This document shows positions 1 to 8,118 of a stretch of 64,000 nt of DNA, piece after piece. Source of the DNA: CAZABC01 sp964483405 (GTDB taxonomy: Bacteria > Chloroflexota > Limnocylindria > Limnocylindrales > CSP1-4); the NCBI GenBank assembly GCA_964483405.1, contig CAZABC010000012.1, forward strand, positions 1-64,000. The letters are read 5' to 3'. Position 1 is the first letter of the stretch. Each line of letters opens with the position of its first letter. The notes under the pieces were generated by a model, which worked only from the letters and a program-made list of their open reading frames with translations, was not told the origin of the DNA and did no database searches. The position numbers and the translations under genes were made by a program.

Positions 1-1
1 G

Positions 2-1042
2 ATGCTGCCGGACGGACGTCGGATCGGACCGCACCTGCCCCTCGGGCACGGCATGGTCCGGGCGGCCGAGCGCGCCCACGCGATCGGCGCCGATACCCTC
101 CAGGTCTTCGGCGACAACCCGACGGCCTGGCACCGCCGCGAGACCCCGCCGGCCGAGCTGCCGGCGTTCCGCCGGCGGCTCGATGAGCTCGGGCTCGGGC
201 CCCTCGCGATCCACGCGCCGTATCTCGTCAACCTCGCCGCGGCCGACGACGAGATCCACGACCGGTCCGTCGCCGTCCTCACCCATGACCTGCGGGCGGC
301 CGCCGGGTTCGACGCCCGCTTCCTCAACGTCCACGTCGGGTCGCACCGGGGCAGTGGGCCGGAGGCCGGGATCGACCGGGTGGGCGCGGCGCTGGCACGG
401 GTCCTCGCCGCCGTTCCGACCGACGGTGCGCCGACGGCTCCCCTGCTCGTCCTGGAGAACTCGGCCGGGAGCGGCGACGGGCTCGGCGTCGACGTCGACG
501 AGCTCGGGGCGATCCTCGACTCGGCGACGGCGCACGGCGTGGACCCCGACCGGCTCGGCTTCTGCCTCGACACCGCCCACGCCTGGAGCGCCGGCCACCG
601 GCTCGATGATCCGGTCGCGATCGACGAGCTGCTCGCGGCATTCGACGCGCGGATCGGCCTCCGCCGGCTCGTCATGATCCACCTCAACGACTCGAAGGCT
701 GCCTGCGGCAGCCGCAACGACCGCCACGAGCACGTCGGCGCCGGCCGGATCGGCGTCGCCGGGCTCCGGCACCTCCTGACGCACCCGTCGCTGGCGCACA
801 CGACCGCCTACCTCGAGACACCGGCGATGGAGGACGGCTTCGACGCCGTCAACCTCGCCCGCGCCATCGCGATCGCCCGCGGCGAGCCGCTGCCGGAGCT
901 CCCGCCGCTCCCGGCCGACGCGGCCGTGGACGAGGGTGGCCACCCGGGGGCGGAGGGCGCGGGGGTCCGACCCCGCCGGCGGGCGACCCCCCACCCGGCA
1001 CCCGACGACCATCCGACCGCGGTGGACGGATCCGGCGCGTGA
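2..1042 (+). CDS. nfo: Endonuclease IV (AP endonuclease)
   Basis: Base-excision repair enzyme that cuts the DNA backbone 5' to abasic sites using a three-zinc centre in a TIM barrel. The expected metal ligands are all visible in order: H71 (IHAPY), H111 (NVHVG), E152 (LVLENSAG), D190 and H193 (LDTAHAW), H227 (IHLND), D240 and H242 (DRHEH) and E272 (LETP). The barrel ends near residue 290; the last 55 residues are a Pro/Arg/Gly-rich tail not typical of the family. The first ATG is at base 2 and the sequence already aligns with the family N-terminus there, so the gene looks nearly or fully complete, though an upstream start outside the window cannot be excluded. Its stop overlaps the GTG of the next gene (GTGA). 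Confidence 0.93.
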   Translation: MLPDGRRIGPHLPLGHGMVRAAERAHAIGADTLQVFGDNPTAWHRRETPPAELPAFRRRLDELGLGPLAIHAPYLVNLAAADDEIHDRSVAVLTHDLRAAAGFDARFLNVHVGSHRGSGPEAGIDRVGAALARVLAAVPTDGAPTAPLLVLENSAGSGDGLGVDVDELGAILDSATAHGVDPDRLGFCLDTAHAWSAGHRLDDPVAIDELLAAFDARIGLRRLVMIHLNDSKAACGSRNDRHEHVGAGRIGVAGLRHLLTHPSLAHTTAYLETPAMEDGFDAVNLARAIAIARGEPLPELPPLPADAAVDEGGHPGAEGAGVRPRRRATPHPAPDDHPTAVDGSGA

Positions 1043-2748
1043 GCGAGCCGGGGGTCACCGGCCGCGCGAGCGCGAGCGGCCACGCGGACCACGCCGGCGC
1101 TGGCGTGGCCCGCCGGTCCCTCCCGGCCGTCGCCGTCATCGCCCTCCTCGCGATCCTCGCCGGCCTGCTGCGACTCTGGTCGCTCCCGAGCCGCGGCGAG
1201 TTCGACGCCGACCAGGGCACGCAGCTGCTCGTCGTCAAGGCGCTCGTCGAGGACGGCGTGACCCCGTTGCTCGGCCCGCCGACCAGCATCGGCGACCTCC
1301 ACCACGGCGCGCTCTACTACTACCTCCTCGCCCCGTCGGCGCTCGTCAGCGGCACGGACCCGCCGTTCGTGACGCTCACGATCGTCGCCGCCGGGATCGG
1401 GGCGGTGCTCGCGACCTGGTGGATCGCCCGGCGGGCCGCGGGGCCGCTCGCGGGGGCCGTCGCCGGCGGCTTGATGGCCCTGTCGGCGACGGCGGTCTCG
1501 GGGTCGACGTTCATCTGGAACCCGAACCTCCTGCCGCTCGGCGGCGCGCTCGCCGTGGCCGGCACCTTCGGCGCCTGGGCCGACCGCCGCCCGGCCCGGT
1601 GGGTCGTCGCGGCGGCCGGCTGGACCCTCGCGGTCCAGGCCCACGTCCTCGCCCATGTCCTCGCGCTCCCGATGCTCGTCGTCCTGCTGCTCGACCTGCG
1701 GCGGCGGACCGGGCCGGGCGAGCGGGCCGCCCTGGGCCGCGCGGTCGCCGTGGCTGCCGCGGTGGCCCTCGTCGGGTTCCTGCCGTTGATCGCGAACGAG
1801 CTGACGACCGGCTTCGTCGAGGCGCGAGCGTTCATCGCCTACCTGGGCGGGGCCCTCGGCGCGGGCGGCGACACCGGGATCGGCGTCACCGTCCGCCTCG
1901 TGGTCGTCGGCCTGCGGATCCTGTCGTGGCCGCTGACCGGGCTCATCGTCGACGCGCCGGTGGCAGGGACGGCGGCGGCCGGCCTCGTGCTCGTCCTCCT
2001 GGCCTGGCGGCTCGTCCGCGGCAGCGGCGATGAGCGATCCGGGATGGCGATCGTCGCCGCGTCCCTGGCGGTCGGATGGATCGCGCTCTCGGTCGTCACC
2101 TCCTCGCTCGCGACCGTCGTCCGCGACCTCCCGGTCGACCACTACCACGCCTTCCTCGACCCGCTCGTCTTCGTCGCGCTCGGCGTCGGCCTCGCCGCGC
2201 TGGCACGCTGGCCGGCCCGCGCGAGGTCGCTCTCGATCGGCGGCGTCGACGTCCGACCGGGGACGACCCTCGCCGGGGCGGCGCTGGTCGCGCTCGGCGG
2301 CTGGAACGTGGCGACCCAGCCGCCGGCCGTGGGCCCGGACGGAGGCTGGCCGCCCGTCGAGACAGCCGGCGCGCGGATCGCCGGCGTGGCCGCGGGCGAG
2401 TGGGTGCTGTTCGCCTCGCTGCCGGCGGTCAAGTCGCCCGACGCCTACCGGTTCGCCGCGATGCAGGCCGGCGCCGCGGTGGTCGACCAGCCGGCCGGGG
2501 AGGCCGCGGGTGCCGGAGCGGCCGACTCCGCCGAAGCTGTCTCGGCGCCGCCGCCGACTCCGACCGTCCTGGCCGTCGTCTGCGAGGCCGAGCTGCTCGC
2601 GGCCGTGGATCCCGCGTCGCTCCCCTGCGGGGGACCGGCCGAGGACGCGCTGGCGGTCGCCCGGTTCGGCCCCGGGGCGACCCTCGTCGATCGGTTCGAG
2701 GCCGCGACCGGGCGGACCGTCTCGATCTACCGAGCCGAGGACGGCTGA
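1039..2748 (+). CDS. GT39/ArnT-like multi-pass membrane glycosyltransferase
   Basis: A 569-residue integral membrane protein resembling the dolichyl/undecaprenyl-phosphate-sugar glycosyltransferases (PMT/ArnT superfamily). These use a lipid-linked sugar donor and act on the outer face of the membrane. After a short basic N-terminus comes a first helix (about residues 28-45), then the acidic EFDADQGTQ motif in the first external loop, the catalytic position in this superfamily, followed by a HHGALYYYLLAP segment and about nine further hydrophobic helices to residue 410. The last 150 residues are a periplasmic-type domain rich in Ala/Gly/Pro. The GTG start overlaps nfo by four bases, so translation is probably coupled. 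Substrate cannot be told from sequence. A strong hairpin follows 45 bases after the stop. Confidence 0.75.
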   Translation: MSEPGVTGRASASGHADHAGAGVARRSLPAVAVIALLAILAGLLRLWSLPSRGEFDADQGTQLLVVKALVEDGVTPLLGPPTSIGDLHHGALYYYLLAPSALVSGTDPPFVTLTIVAAGIGAVLATWWIARRAAGPLAGAVAGGLMALSATAVSGSTFIWNPNLLPLGGALAVAGTFGAWADRRPARWVVAAAGWTLAVQAHVLAHVLALPMLVVLLLDLRRRTGPGERAALGRAVAVAAAVALVGFLPLIANELTTGFVEARAFIAYLGGALGAGGDTGIGVTVRLVVVGLRILSWPLTGLIVDAPVAGTAAAGLVLVLLAWRLVRGSGDERSGMAIVAASLAVGWIALSVVTSSLATVVRDLPVDHYHAFLDPLVFVALGVGLAALARWPARARSLSIGGVDVRPGTTLAGAALVALGGWNVATQPPAVGPDGGWPPVETAGARIAGVAAGEWVLFASLPAVKSPDAYRFAAMQAGAAVVDQPAGEAAGAGAADSAEAVSAPPPTPTVLAVVCEAELLAAVDPASLPCGGPAEDALAVARFGPGATLVDRFEAATGRTVSIYRAEDG

Positions 2749-2793
2749 GGCGCCCGTCGGATCCGACCCGGTCGCCGACCGCCCCGTGAACGC

Positions 2794-2826
2794 GCGAACG
2801 CCGGCTCCCCAGAAGCCGGCGTTCGC
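2794..2826. terminator. Bidirectional hairpin terminator between convergent genes
   Basis: A perfect 13-bp inverted repeat (arms 2794-2806 and 2814-2826, 7-base loop) lies between the convergent glycosyltransferase and XRE genes. There is no long T-run, as is common in GC-rich genomes, so intrinsic termination is inferred from position and stem strength only. Confidence 0.7.
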
Positions 2827-2880
2827 TGTCCCCGAGACCCGGACGTGGAGGGCCGCCGGGTCGTGCCCCAGGGTGCTGGG

Positions 2881-3372
2881 TCAGCCGCCTCCGCGGCCGC
2901 TCGTGCGCCCGATCGGGCGCAGGACCGTGTAGCGGGCGGCGGTCGCCGGTGCGGTCCCCACCGTCGTGCCGTTGCCGGCGCGATAGTCGGGGTGCCCGCC
3001 GTCGCCCGAGCCACGCCCGGGCAGCCGGCGCGTCCGCACGGCGATGTAGTACTCCATGATCTGGCGGACCTGCGGCTCGGTGAGGTACTCGTCCGAGCGC
3101 AGGGCGTACTCGACGCGGGCGAGCGGGTTGGTCGCGCCCGAGGCGACGACCCCGAGGTAGACCGGCATGTCGCCGTCGTCGCGGAGCTCGCGGAGCCCCC
3201 GGGCGAGGGCGGTCGCGGTCGCGAGCGACGGCGTCCGATCGCCCCGGATGAGTCGGCTGATGGTCGAGTGGTCGACGCCGGACTGCTGCGCCAGCTGGCG
3301 CTGCGACATCTTCTTGGCCTTGAGCTGTGCTCGCAGCCACTCGTTGAACGCTCGGCCGTTCTGGGTGGTCAT
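2881..3372 (-). CDS. XRE-family helix-turn-helix transcriptional regulator
   Basis: A 163-residue DNA-binding protein. Residues about 5-60 form a Cro/C1-type HTH: the recognition region reads MSQRQLAQQSGVDHSTISRL, followed by the usual GDRTPS turn. The remainder has a helical stretch (EYLTEPQVRQIMEYYIAV) and a Gly/Arg-rich tail with no recognised domain, so the target and ligand are unknown. The chosen ATG gives the MTTQNGRAF start; an in-frame ATG nine codons upstream (MPHGATQTG) is possible. It is monocistronic by layout, separated from the flippase-like gene by 131 bases and converging on the glycosyltransferase across a hairpin. Confidence 0.85.
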   Translation of the reverse strand: MTTQNGRAFNEWLRAQLKAKKMSQRQLAQQSGVDHSTISRLIRGDRTPSLATATALARGLRELRDDGDMPVYLGVVASGATNPLARVEYALRSDEYLTEPQVRQIMEYYIAVRTRRLPGRGSGDGGHPDYRAGNGTTVGTAPATAARYTVLRPIGRTSGRGGG

Positions 3373-3503
3373 GCCCGTCTGGGTCGCTCCGTGTGGCACC
3401 CGCGGTGACCCGCGATGGCGCCACTATCGGCCGCCCGGTCCGGCGCCTGTATCCCCCGTTGGTACCAGCGGTCCGTGCACCGCCCGGATGGCCGGCGGGC
3501 AGG

Positions 3504-4607
3504 CTACCCCGGGTGCTCGACCGGCGCCGGCGGCGGCAGGTCCTGGGCCAGCGGCTTCCGCAGGCCGGCGCCACGCCGGATCGGCGAGACGGCGTACAGG
3601 AGGGCCCCGAGGACGATGACCGACAGGACGCTGATCGTCCGGTCCACGAGGGCGATCGTCGTCGCCTCCTGGATCGGCACGCCGTAGGCCGCGACGAGGA
3701 CCCCGACCAGCCCGAGCTCGACGATCCCGAGGCCGGCCGGGCTGAACGGCACCGCGGTCAGGAGCGACCCGATGAGCGCGACGAAGACCGCCCCCGAGAG
3801 GCCGAGCGAGACGTCCTCGAAGCCGAGTGCCTCGACGACGAAGTAGAGCCGGAGCGACTCGGTCCCCCAGATGAGGATCGTCAGCACGATGAGGCCCGGC
3901 AACGAGCGGCTGGGGACCGCGTCGAAGACGCCCTCCTCGAAGCGGTCGTAGAGGGCGACGAAGCGCTCGGGGATCGGCAGCGCGGTGACCATCCGCCGAC
4001 CAATGTTGCGGAGGGTCAGGAGCAGGACGGCCAGGACGATGACGACGACGACGCCGAGGAGCGCGACCGCCTGCATCTCGGGCGGCAGCCCGGTCCGGAA
4101 CGACCAGAACCCGGCGGCGAGCCCGAGGATCGTGATCGCGAAGAGGTCGAGGATCCGCTCGATGAAGACGGTGCCGAGCGTCCGGCTGCCCGAGACGGAT
4201 GTGTTGAGCTTGAGCAGGAAGGCCCGGTAGATGTCGCCGAGCTTGGCCGGCACGAGGCAGTTGACGAGCCACGACAGGAAGATGATCTCGCTGCTGTCCT
4301 GGGTGCTCAGCCGGAAGCCGGTCCCGCGAAGGAGGATCACCCAGCGCAGGCCGCGGAGCGGGAAGCCGAGGTAGTAGACGACGAACGCGGCGAGGAGCAG
4401 GACCGGGTCGGCGGCGGCGATCGCCCGGGCGAGCTCCTCGAAGTCGATGTTGAGCAGGACCCGAAAGATGAACACGAGGAGGATGACCGGGACCGCGATC
4501 GAGACGATCGTCCGGGGCTGGCGGAGGCGCTGGCCGAGCGACACGCCCTCGTCGCGCTCGGGGACGGCCTCCGGCGCGGGCGGCGGTGCGGGCGGCGGCT
4601 CGGTCAT
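3504..4607 (-). CDS. UPF0104/lysylphosphatidylglycerol synthase TM-region family protein
   Basis: A 367-residue multi-pass membrane protein of the flippase-like family PF03706 (MprF N-terminal/AglD-type). After a Pro-rich cytoplasmic N-terminus (first 35 residues) there are about seven to eight hydrophobic helices, with the family-typical LRGLRWVILLRGTGF and SWLVNCLVPAKLGDIYRAFLL segments, and late signatures PFSPAGLGIVELGLVGVL and ALVDRTISVLSVIVLGALLY. Members move or transfer lipids; this one lacks the soluble aminoacyl-transfer domain of MprF, so lipid flipping or an unknown role is more likely. The ATG overlaps the stop of the PHP gene upstream by four bases, indicating coupling. It is the last gene of the atp-murA-mreB run. 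Confidence 0.8.
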   Translation of the reverse strand: MTEPPPAPPPAPEAVPERDEGVSLGQRLRQPRTIVSIAVPVILLVFIFRVLLNIDFEELARAIAAADPVLLLAAFVVYYLGFPLRGLRWVILLRGTGFRLSTQDSSEIIFLSWLVNCLVPAKLGDIYRAFLLKLNTSVSGSRTLGTVFIERILDLFAITILGLAAGFWSFRTGLPPEMQAVALLGVVVVIVLAVLLLTLRNIGRRMVTALPIPERFVALYDRFEEGVFDAVPSRSLPGLIVLTILIWGTESLRLYFVVEALGFEDVSLGLSGAVFVALIGSLLTAVPFSPAGLGIVELGLVGVLVAAYGVPIQEATTIALVDRTISVLSVIVLGALLYAVSPIRRGAGLRKPLAQDLPPPAPVEHPG

Positions 4608-5314
4608 CCCGCCCGGCCCCCGTCGCCTTCGCGGACCGCGACCGGCACCCGGCCGTTGCCGCGCGACCGCTGGACGACCTTGGCGACCGGCGTCCACAGC
4701 CGGACGAGGTACGACGCCCGCGACATGACGAGCTGGCCGCCGGGGAGCGCGGCCCGCAGCCCGCCCGGCGTCGACGGGTCGCCGTCGAGGACCGTCGAGG
4801 AGACGGCGACCTCGAGGATGGTGTGGGCGTCCGACACCGCGACGCCGGGCAGCCCGTGGGCGACGGCGAACTCGGCCGCCCGGGCGTTGCCGCCGCCGAC
4901 GAGCCGGCTGTTGTGGACCTCGACCCAGTCGACGAGCCCGGCGATCGCGGCGAGGCCCTCGTCGCGGGCGAGGCTGTTGCGGAACCGATCGAACGGGTGC
5001 GGGACGCCGATGAGGCCGCCCTGCTCACGGACCGCGGCGATCGCCTCGCTCGGGGTCAGGCCGGGCGGCACGGCCCGCTCGAGGAAGACCCCGATGAGGT
5101 CGCCCTCGGTCGTCCTGATCTCCTCGCCGACGAGGATCGTCAGGCCGGCCGGCGCGAGGTCGCGCGCGGCGAGGGCGCCGTCGATCCGGTCGTGGTCGGT
5201 GATCGCGAGGTGGGTCAGGCCCCGCTTCGCCGCGGCCGCGACGACGTCACGCGGGTGGCTGAGCGAGTCGAAGCTGGCCCGGGTGTGGCAGTGGAGATCG
5301 ACGAAGGCGCGCAC
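4604..5314 (-). CDS. PHP-domain metal-dependent phosphoesterase
   Basis: A 236-residue PHP superfamily protein. The metal-binding motifs are present: DLHCHT near residues 6-11, the TDHD motif near 39-42, GEE near 63, a PHPFDRFR motif near 108-115, EVHN in the middle and SDAH near 165-168. Characterised relatives are phosphoesterases acting on nucleotides or small phosphorylated molecules such as 3',5'-bisphosphonucleotides or RNA ends. The spacing of motifs fits the TrpH/YciV-like stand-alone group rather than the PHP domain of DNA polymerase. Substrate is not predictable. It sits 24 bases after mreB and is coupled by a four-base overlap to the flippase-like gene. Confidence 0.85.
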   Translation of the reverse strand: MRAFVDLHCHTRASFDSLSHPRDVVAAAAKRGLTHLAITDHDRIDGALAARDLAPAGLTILVGEEIRTTEGDLIGVFLERAVPPGLTPSEAIAAVREQGGLIGVPHPFDRFRNSLARDEGLAAIAGLVDWVEVHNSRLVGGGNARAAEFAVAHGLPGVAVSDAHTILEVAVSSTVLDGDPSTPGGLRAALPGGQLVMSRASYLVRLWTPVAKVVQRSRGNGRVPVAVREGDGGRAG

Positions 5315-5338
5315 GTGACGGCGGGCCGGGTCGGCGGC

Positions 5339-6337
5339 TCAGACCGTCTGGACGAGCGACTTCTTGAAGAAGTCGAAGTGCTCGAGGGCGAGGCCGGTCC
5401 CCTTGGCGACGCACTCGAGCGGGTCCTCCGCGACGTGGCACGGGACGCCGGTGACCTGGGTCAGGAGCTTGTCGATGTTCCGCAGCAATGCCCCGCCGCC
5501 GGACATGACCATGCCCTTGTCGATGATGTCCGAGCTGAGCTCGGGCGGGGTCTGCTCGAGGACCGACCGGACGGCCGCCACGAGCTGCTGGAGCGGCTGC
5601 TCGATCGCCTCCATCACCTCGGAGCTCGTGATCGGGATCGTCCGCGGCAGCCCCGCGATCAGGTCCCGGCCGCGGACCTCCATCTGCAGCTCGCGCTCGA
5701 GCGGCAGCGCCGTGCCGATCGCGATCTTGACCTCCTCGGCCGTCCGCTCGCCGATCATCAGGTTGTACTTCTTGCGGATGTAGCTCGCGATGGCCTCGTC
5801 GAACTTGTTGCCGCCGACGCGGAGCGAGTGGCTGACGACGATCCCGCCGAGCGAGATGACGGCGATCTCGCTCGTCCCGCCGCCGATGTCGATGATCATG
5901 TTGCCCGACGGGCCGCTGATCGGGACGCTCGCCCCGATCGCCGCCGCGAGCGGCTCCTCGATGAGGTAGGCCTCCTTGGCGCCGGCCTTGAGGGCCGCGT
6001 CCCGGACGGCCCGCTTCTCGACGCTCGTCACCCCGGCCGGGACGCTGATCATCACCTCGGGGCGGCTGAAGCCGATCCGGCCCTTCATCGCCTTGCCGAT
6101 GAAGAAGCGGAGCATCGCCTCGGTGATGACGTAGTCGGCGATGACGCCGTCCTTCATCGGCCGGATGGCCTGGATGTTGCCGGGGGTCCGGCCGATCATC
6201 TCGCGGGCCTCGTCGCCGACGGCGACGATCCGGTTGTCGTCGGAGACGGCGACGACCGACGGCTCCTTCGCCACGATGCCGCGGCCCTTGACGTAGACGA
6301 GCACGTTCGCCGTGCCGAGGTCGATGCCGATCTTCAT
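5339..6337 (-). CDS. mreB: Rod shape-determining protein MreB
   Basis: Bacterial actin homologue that forms membrane-bound filaments and positions the elongation wall-synthesis complex (RodA, PBP2, MreC/D). Length 332 is typical. The actin-fold nucleotide motifs are visible: phosphate 1 at the N-terminus (DLGTANVLVYVKGRG), phosphate 2 (IDIGGGTSEIAVISLGG, about residues 156-172) and the adenosine loop (MSGGGALLRNID, about 278-289). Its ATG overlaps the murA stop by four bases. This separates it from mreD-mrdA-rodA 25 kb away, and no mreC is adjacent to either cluster in this window. Confidence 0.96.
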   Translation of the reverse strand: MKIGIDLGTANVLVYVKGRGIVAKEPSVVAVSDDNRIVAVGDEAREMIGRTPGNIQAIRPMKDGVIADYVITEAMLRFFIGKAMKGRIGFSRPEVMISVPAGVTSVEKRAVRDAALKAGAKEAYLIEEPLAAAIGASVPISGPSGNMIIDIGGGTSEIAVISLGGIVVSHSLRVGGNKFDEAIASYIRKKYNLMIGERTAEEVKIAIGTALPLERELQMEVRGRDLIAGLPRTIPITSSEVMEAIEQPLQQLVAAVRSVLEQTPPELSSDIIDKGMVMSGGGALLRNIDKLLTQVTGVPCHVAEDPLECVAKGTGLALEHFDFFKKSLVQTV

Positions 6338-7683
6338 GCGCTCGGTCGGTCCGTCCCTTCATCCCTGCGGCGCTCGATCCTGGCGCCCAGGTCGAGGAAC
6401 TTGCGCTCGATGTTCTCATAGCCCCGCCGGACGTGGTGCGCACCGCCGATCGTCGTCGTCCCCTCGGCCGCGAGCGCGGCGAGGATCATCGACGCCCCGG
6501 CCCGCAGGTCGCCGATCTCGACCTCGGCGCCGCGGAGGCGGGCGGGCCCGTGGATCGTCGCGTGGTGGGGATCGGCGAGGTCGATCGCGGCGCCCATCTT
6601 GCGGAGCTCGGCGAGCCACTCGAGGCGGTCCTCGAAGATCGCCTCATGGACGTGCGAGTCGCCGGTCGCCTGGGTCAGGAGGACGCTCGTCGGGGGCTGG
6701 AGGTCGGTCGCCAGGCCCGGGTACGGCGCGGTCTCGATGTCGCAGGCCCGGAGCGAGCCGGGCCGCAGGCCCGTCGCGTCGACGTCGATCCAGTCCGGCC
6801 CGCAGGCGACCGGGACGCCGGCCGCGGCGAGGGCGTCGAGGAAGGCCCCGAGGTGCTCGCACGGGGCGCCCTCGAGCCGGACGTGGCCGCCGGTGACGGC
6901 CGCCGCGACGACGAAGGTGCCGGTCTCGATCCGGTCGGCGATGACGTGGTGGGTCGCGCCGCGGAGCCGCTTGCGCCCTTCGACCTCGATCGTGTCCGGC
7001 GCGGTCCGCTCGACCTCGGCGCCCATCCGCTGGAGGAACGCGATGAGGTCGTCGACCTCGGGCTCGCGGGCCGCCGGGCGGATCGTCGTGTGGCCGTCGG
7101 CGAGCGTCGCCGCGAGCATCGCGTTCTCGGTGCCCATGACCGTCACGAACGGGAACGTCACCTCGCCGCCGCGGAGCCGGCCGGGGGCGAGGGCGAAGTA
7201 GTAGCCGTTCCGGTAGCCGACGTCGGCGCCGAGGGCGCGCATCGCGTCGACGTGGAGGTTGACCGGGCGGCGGCCGATCCGGTCGCCACCGGGGTTGCTG
7301 ACGATGACCCGGCCGAAGCGGGCCAGGAGCGGTCCGAGGAGGATGAAGCTGGCCCGCATCTTCGCCGCCGCCTCGAGCGGGACGAACAGCCAGTCCACGT
7401 CGCCGGCGGCGACCTCGTAGATCCCGTCGGCCGGGTGGTCGACGACGACACCGAGGTCGCGCAGCGTGTCGGCCATGACCCGGACGTCCTCGATCTCGGG
7501 CATGTTCTCGAAGCGGCAGCGCTCGCCGGTCAGGGTCGCCGCGGCGAGCAGCTTGAGGGCGGCGTTCTTGGCGCCGCTGATCCGCGTCTCGCCCCGCAGC
7601 GGACGGCCGCCCTCGATGACGAAGGTCTCCCGGGCGACCGGCTCGGGGCGGTACTCCCAGTGGAACGGGCGAGCGTCGGCCAC
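6334..7683 (-). CDS. murA: UDP-N-acetylglucosamine 1-carboxyvinyltransferase MurA (Asp-type)
   Basis: First committed step of peptidoglycan synthesis: transfer of enolpyruvate from PEP to UDP-GlcNAc in the cytoplasm. Length 449 is normal with a 20-residue N-terminal extension. The substrate-binding SGAKNAALK motif (K39, equivalent to Escherichia coli K22), the RASFILLGPLLARFG helix and the RRPVNLH segment are intact. The loop that normally reads PGGC carries PGGD, with D134 in place of the catalytic Cys115 of E. coli. This natural Cys-to-Asp change is known from mycobacteria and chlamydiae, where the enzyme works but is not alkylated by fosfomycin. It starts two bases after atpC, so wall synthesis is transcriptionally tied to the ATP synthase operon. 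Confidence 0.95.
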   Translation of the reverse strand: MADARPFHWEYRPEPVARETFVIEGGRPLRGETRISGAKNAALKLLAAATLTGERCRFENMPEIEDVRVMADTLRDLGVVVDHPADGIYEVAAGDVDWLFVPLEAAAKMRASFILLGPLLARFGRVIVSNPGGDRIGRRPVNLHVDAMRALGADVGYRNGYYFALAPGRLRGGEVTFPFVTVMGTENAMLAATLADGHTTIRPAAREPEVDDLIAFLQRMGAEVERTAPDTIEVEGRKRLRGATHHVIADRIETGTFVVAAAVTGGHVRLEGAPCEHLGAFLDALAAAGVPVACGPDWIDVDATGLRPGSLRACDIETAPYPGLATDLQPPTSVLLTQATGDSHVHEAIFEDRLEWLAELRKMGAAIDLADPHHATIHGPARLRGAEVEIGDLRAGASMILAALAAEGTTTIGGAHHVRRGYENIERKFLDLGARIERRRDEGTDRPSA

Positions 7684-7685
7684 GG

Positions 7686-8114
7686 TCAGCCGCGCTGCCG
7701 CGGGCCCTCGCGCCGCCGCCGTTCGGCGACCCGGATCCGGAGGAGCGCCTGCTGGAGCGCGGCGCGGGCGGAGGCGAGGTCGGCACCCTCGTGGTAGCCG
7801 GTCTCGAGCGCTCGCTCGGCCTCGCGCCGGGCCTCGAGGGCCTTCTCGAGGTCGATCTCCGAGGCGAGGTCGGCCGTCTCGGCCATGACCACGACCTTGT
7901 CGGGCCGGACCTGGAGGAAGCCGCCGACGATCGCGAACGACTCCTCGAGCCCGTCCTTGCGGATCCGCAGCTCGCCGACGCCGAGCATCGACACGAGCGG
8001 CGCGTGGTGCGGCAGGACGCCGAGCTCGCCCTCGATCCCGGGGAGCACGACGGCATCGACGACGTCGCTGTACGCGAGGCGCTCCGGCGTGACGATCTCC
8101 AGGGTCAGCGACAT
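7686..8114 (-). CDS. atpC: F1Fo ATP synthase epsilon subunit
   Basis: Central-stalk subunit of F1 that couples rotation and inhibits ATP hydrolysis. The N-terminal beta-sandwich is clear (MSLTLEIVTPERLAYSDVVDAVVLPGIEGELGVLPHHAPLV, written here for residues 1-41 in outline: the GELGVLPHHAP signature is the diagnostic part), followed by the helical hairpin from about residue 90 rich in Ala/Glu/Arg. Length 142 is normal. It is last of the atp genes, four bases after atpD and two bases before murA. Confidence 0.95.
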   Translation of the reverse strand: MSLTLEIVTPERLAYSDVVDAVVLPGIEGELGVLPHHAPLVSMLGVGELRIRKDGLEESFAIVGGFLQVRPDKVVVMAETADLASEIDLEKALEARREAERALETGYHEGADLASARAALQQALLRIRVAERRRREGPRQRG

Positions 8115-8118
8115 CGGC

